6,623 nt of DNA from CAZDIO01 sp964505555. GTDB taxonomy: Bacteria > Bdellovibrionota_C > UBA2361 > SZUA-149 > CAZDIO01. Both the position numbers and the translations under genes were made by a program. The number at the start of each line of letters is the position of its first letter. Within the stretch, counting starts at the first letter, position 1. The DNA is taken from positions 1 through 6,623 of the forward strand of contig CAZDIO010000015.1 of the NCBI GenBank assembly GCA_964505555.1. The letters run 5' to 3'. Positions 5,229 to 6,623 of this stretch are shown here, piece by piece. The notes beneath the pieces are model-generated. The model searched no databases, was not told the DNA's origin, and was given only the letters and a program-made list of their open reading frames with translations.

Positions 5229-5932
5229 TTCTCTGCTAGGGGAGTGCTGAAAATTGAGAGGGAGGAGGGTTTAGTTTTTACTAACCGGCTATTAAGTTAG
5301 GGATTTTTAAGGGAACCACAGAGGCGTAGAAACACGGAGACATTTATATTCTCTGTGGATCTCTGTCGTAAAATCTGCACGTCAGATACCAGAGAAACGA
5401 AACAGTTCTTTCTTCCCATAATTAAAAAGGCAGTGCGGCAAGGCGCTTTGCCTCTGTAAAAGATCGGGAGGGATTTCGTTTAGTAGTTTGATTCGGAAGT
5501 AGAAGGTAAAAATGAATTCAGAGTAAAGAACACGACAGAACAATAAAGAACTTCGGTAGAGTATGAAAATTCTTAAATATTGAAGGTGCGTTAAGCACAT
5601 TCAATAGATCTGAGGCCACTTCTATCTGCCATGAAAGCCACCTTCTGTGGTGGGCTCCATAAAGACTACAAGTGATATCCCTCTACCCTTGCTAGTAATT
5701 GCAATACTTCTACTATGAGAATAAAGAGTCGTCAATTCAGAAAAGACGTTATATCAAAACCTCAAGAAGCCTTAGACTTAGCGTCTTTAAGACCTCTACT
5801 TACACTACACTTAGCCTTGCACCTGCACTTGCTCTAAAAATTTTCTGTCCCGTCCTAAAAAATGTCTACACGTTAGTAGTATTCAAATGATTTCTATTTG
5901 TAATGTCCTCGCGGTGTGGACGTCTCAATCCC
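5229..5932. other. Gene-free stretch with repeats
   Basis: About 700 bp without a supportable gene. It contains the ACAGAG inverted pair (5314-5366), a pyrimidine-rich 11-mer TCTTTCTTCCC (5407-5417) shared with the flank of repeat copy A (2455-2465), and small weak hairpins such as CCACC/GGTGG (5638-5653). The short open frames at 5382-5600 (minus) and 5699-5890 (plus) lack a Shine-Dalgarno and recognisable motifs, and look like chance frames. The stretch lies downstream of the truncated HNH gene, so part of it may be old transcript tail. Confidence 0.65.
5314..5366. repeat. ACAGAG-unit inverted pair, copy C
   Basis: The left arm AACCACAGAGGCGTAGAAAC and following CACGGAGA (5333-5340) faces TCTCTGTG (5350-5357) across a 9-base AT loop. 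The right arm CTCTGTGGATCTCTGT (5351-5366) is the exact inverse of 2417-2432 in copy A. The left arm is more decayed than the right. It has the same hairpin-forming layout as the palindrome at 6510-6593. Confidence 0.65.
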
Positions 5933-6490
5933 TCAATAAAATCTCTCCATAAACTCTTTCCCATACACCTGCTCAGCAACAAGCCTATTATGCGCCCCAC
6001 AAAGTACTCTCAAGTTCTGAAACGAATTACTCCCCCCAAGCCCCCGAGGAGTAATATGATCAAGATGAAGCCCCTTACTTGCATTACACTTAATTCCATC
6101 CGGACTAACAAAGGTGCATCGAAAGCCATCACGTACAAGCACCTTATCTTTAATAGGTCTCGAAACAGAAACGCGTCGCTGCTTACGAGCTTTTCCAACA
6201 AGCTTAACTCGTGCCACTTTCTTAGAAGCAACTCTCCTCTTATGAGCCTGCCGTCGTTCTTCCCGTTTCTTAGGAGAGTGCTTTTCGAGGTACTCATCCA
6301 TAAGTAACTCAAGTGTCTCTTCAAGAGTTGCTCCAGGTTTAAGCCTTCCAGAAGCCAGACTCTTTACTGAATCAAGCTTCTCTTTAAATCCTTTACTTCC
6401 TGAGAACTCAAACCGGTAACGTTCCTCAAGTACTAACTGAGTATTCTTATTTTCTGAGTAGTTCTTCTCGGTTTCCTGCGAAGAATGGCA
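5933..6490 (-). pseudogene. 5'-truncated HNH endonuclease gene
   Basis: From the first in-frame ATG (6301) the frame encodes 122 residues. They include a basic stretch (11-47) and a complete HNH nuclease domain: 'VLVRDGFRC' (54-62), a second Cys (C72), 'LDHITPRGLGGS' with H82, 'QNLRVLCGAHN' with N96, C101 and H104, and the ending 'YGKEFMERFY'. HNH domains bind a divalent metal and cut DNA; the Cys residues probably hold a structural Zn. The frame stays open for 63 more codons upstream, to TAA at 6493-6491. That stretch (RYRFEFSGSKGFKEKL..., then LKPGATLEETLELLMDEY) has the helical character of the linker seen before the HNH domain in longer proteins of this type. It contains no ATG, GTG or TTG, and no Shine-Dalgarno precedes 6301. 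I infer that the original N-terminal domain was lost at about 6490, next to the palindrome at 6510-6593. A short product from 6301 remains possible. Confidence 0.7.
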
Positions 6491-6509
6491 TTAAGATAAG
6501 AAGTATTTT

Positions 6510-6593
6510 AACACAGAGTTTCACGGAGTCTCACAGAGTGAAGAAAAAAAGTTAATGAATTTAACTCTGTGGAACTCCGTGAAACTCTGTGTT
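6510..6593. repeat. ACAGAG-unit palindrome with 30-bp arms, copy D
   Basis: The left arm 6510-6539 (AACACAGAGTTTCACGGAGT...) and the reverse complement of 6564-6593 agree at 28 of 30 positions, around a 24-base A-rich loop. It is the most complete member of the family in this window and could form a long hairpin on either strand. The two mismatches are adjacent (CT versus TC). It lies 17 bp beyond the stop that marks the broken 5' end of the HNH gene. The final 30 bases of the window after it show nothing further. Confidence 0.85.
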
Positions 6594-6623
6594 ATTCAAA
6601 AAAGGCTCGATAAACGCTTATCT

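Noticed and set aside
5268..5286. GGTTTAGT-TTTT-ACTAACC hairpin
   Set aside because: Short stem with a bulge, and no transcript clearly ends there.
5382..5600. 72-codon minus-strand frame
   Set aside because: It lies in repeat-flanking AT-rich DNA with irregular composition and no family resemblance.
5846..5872. TGTCCCGTCC followed by AATGTCTACAC, which resembles an insertion-sequence end
   Set aside because: No matching inverted end or transposase fragment was found, so it could not be supported.
5699..5890. 63-codon plus-strand frame
   Set aside because: No Shine-Dalgarno, biased low-complexity composition and no motif; probably chance.
5903..6307. 134-codon open frame on the plus strand
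   Set aside because: It lies antisense to the HNH domain, whose motifs are clear on the minus strand.

Overview
The window looks like an accessory or intergenic-rich stretch from a Gram-negative bacterium of moderate GC content. The evidence is a lipobox lipoprotein, a Sec-exported HAF-repeat protein and canonical Shine-Dalgarno sites. The HNH fragment is of a type I associate with Bdellovibrionota and related former Deltaproteobacteria, so that is my best lineage guess, at low confidence. There are no rRNA, tRNA or CRISPR features and no transposase gene. Much of the non-coding DNA is repeats and gene remnants.

Layout from left to right: (1) The right part of a large dispersed palindrome at 1-60. 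(2) A VapB-type ribbon-helix-helix antitoxin on the minus strand (241-447). Its partner toxin survives only as a start codon and about eight PIN-like residues that overlap the antitoxin stop by ATGA (206-244). (3) A 561-residue, histidine-rich TPR lipoprotein on the minus strand (547-2232). (4) A 515-bp divergent intergenic region with copies of an ACAGAG-unit repeat. (5) A secreted 399-residue HAF beta-repeat protein on the plus strand (2748-3947). (6) A GC-richer block at 3985-5228, bounded by 19-bp inverted repeats with 17 matches (the outer 15 exact). It holds one minus-strand gene (4091-5158) and, just after that gene's stop, a very long GC-rich imperfect hairpin. (7) About 700 bp without a gene, with another ACAGAG repeat. 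(8) A 5'-truncated HNH endonuclease gene on the minus strand (5933-6490). (9) A nearly perfect 30-bp-arm ACAGAG palindrome (6510-6593), just upstream of the truncation point.

The gene in the inverted-repeat block is the most interesting item. Its motifs follow the order of the SAM-hydroxide adenosyltransferase (DUF62, fluorinase/chlorinase-fold) family, but nearly every signature is altered, including two of the three proposed catalytic-triad positions. One passenger gene between inverted repeats, with a terminal hairpin and no transposase, resembles a mobile insertion cassette. An integron-like cassette is the alternative. Both the element and the enzyme relationship are inferences from reading the sequence and have not been tested by search.

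I see no operon or pathway linking these genes. The TPR lipoprotein and the HAF protein are both exported and divergently transcribed, but nothing shows they work together. The orphan antitoxin and the truncated HNH gene suggest a region undergoing turnover, with repeats at or near the break points.
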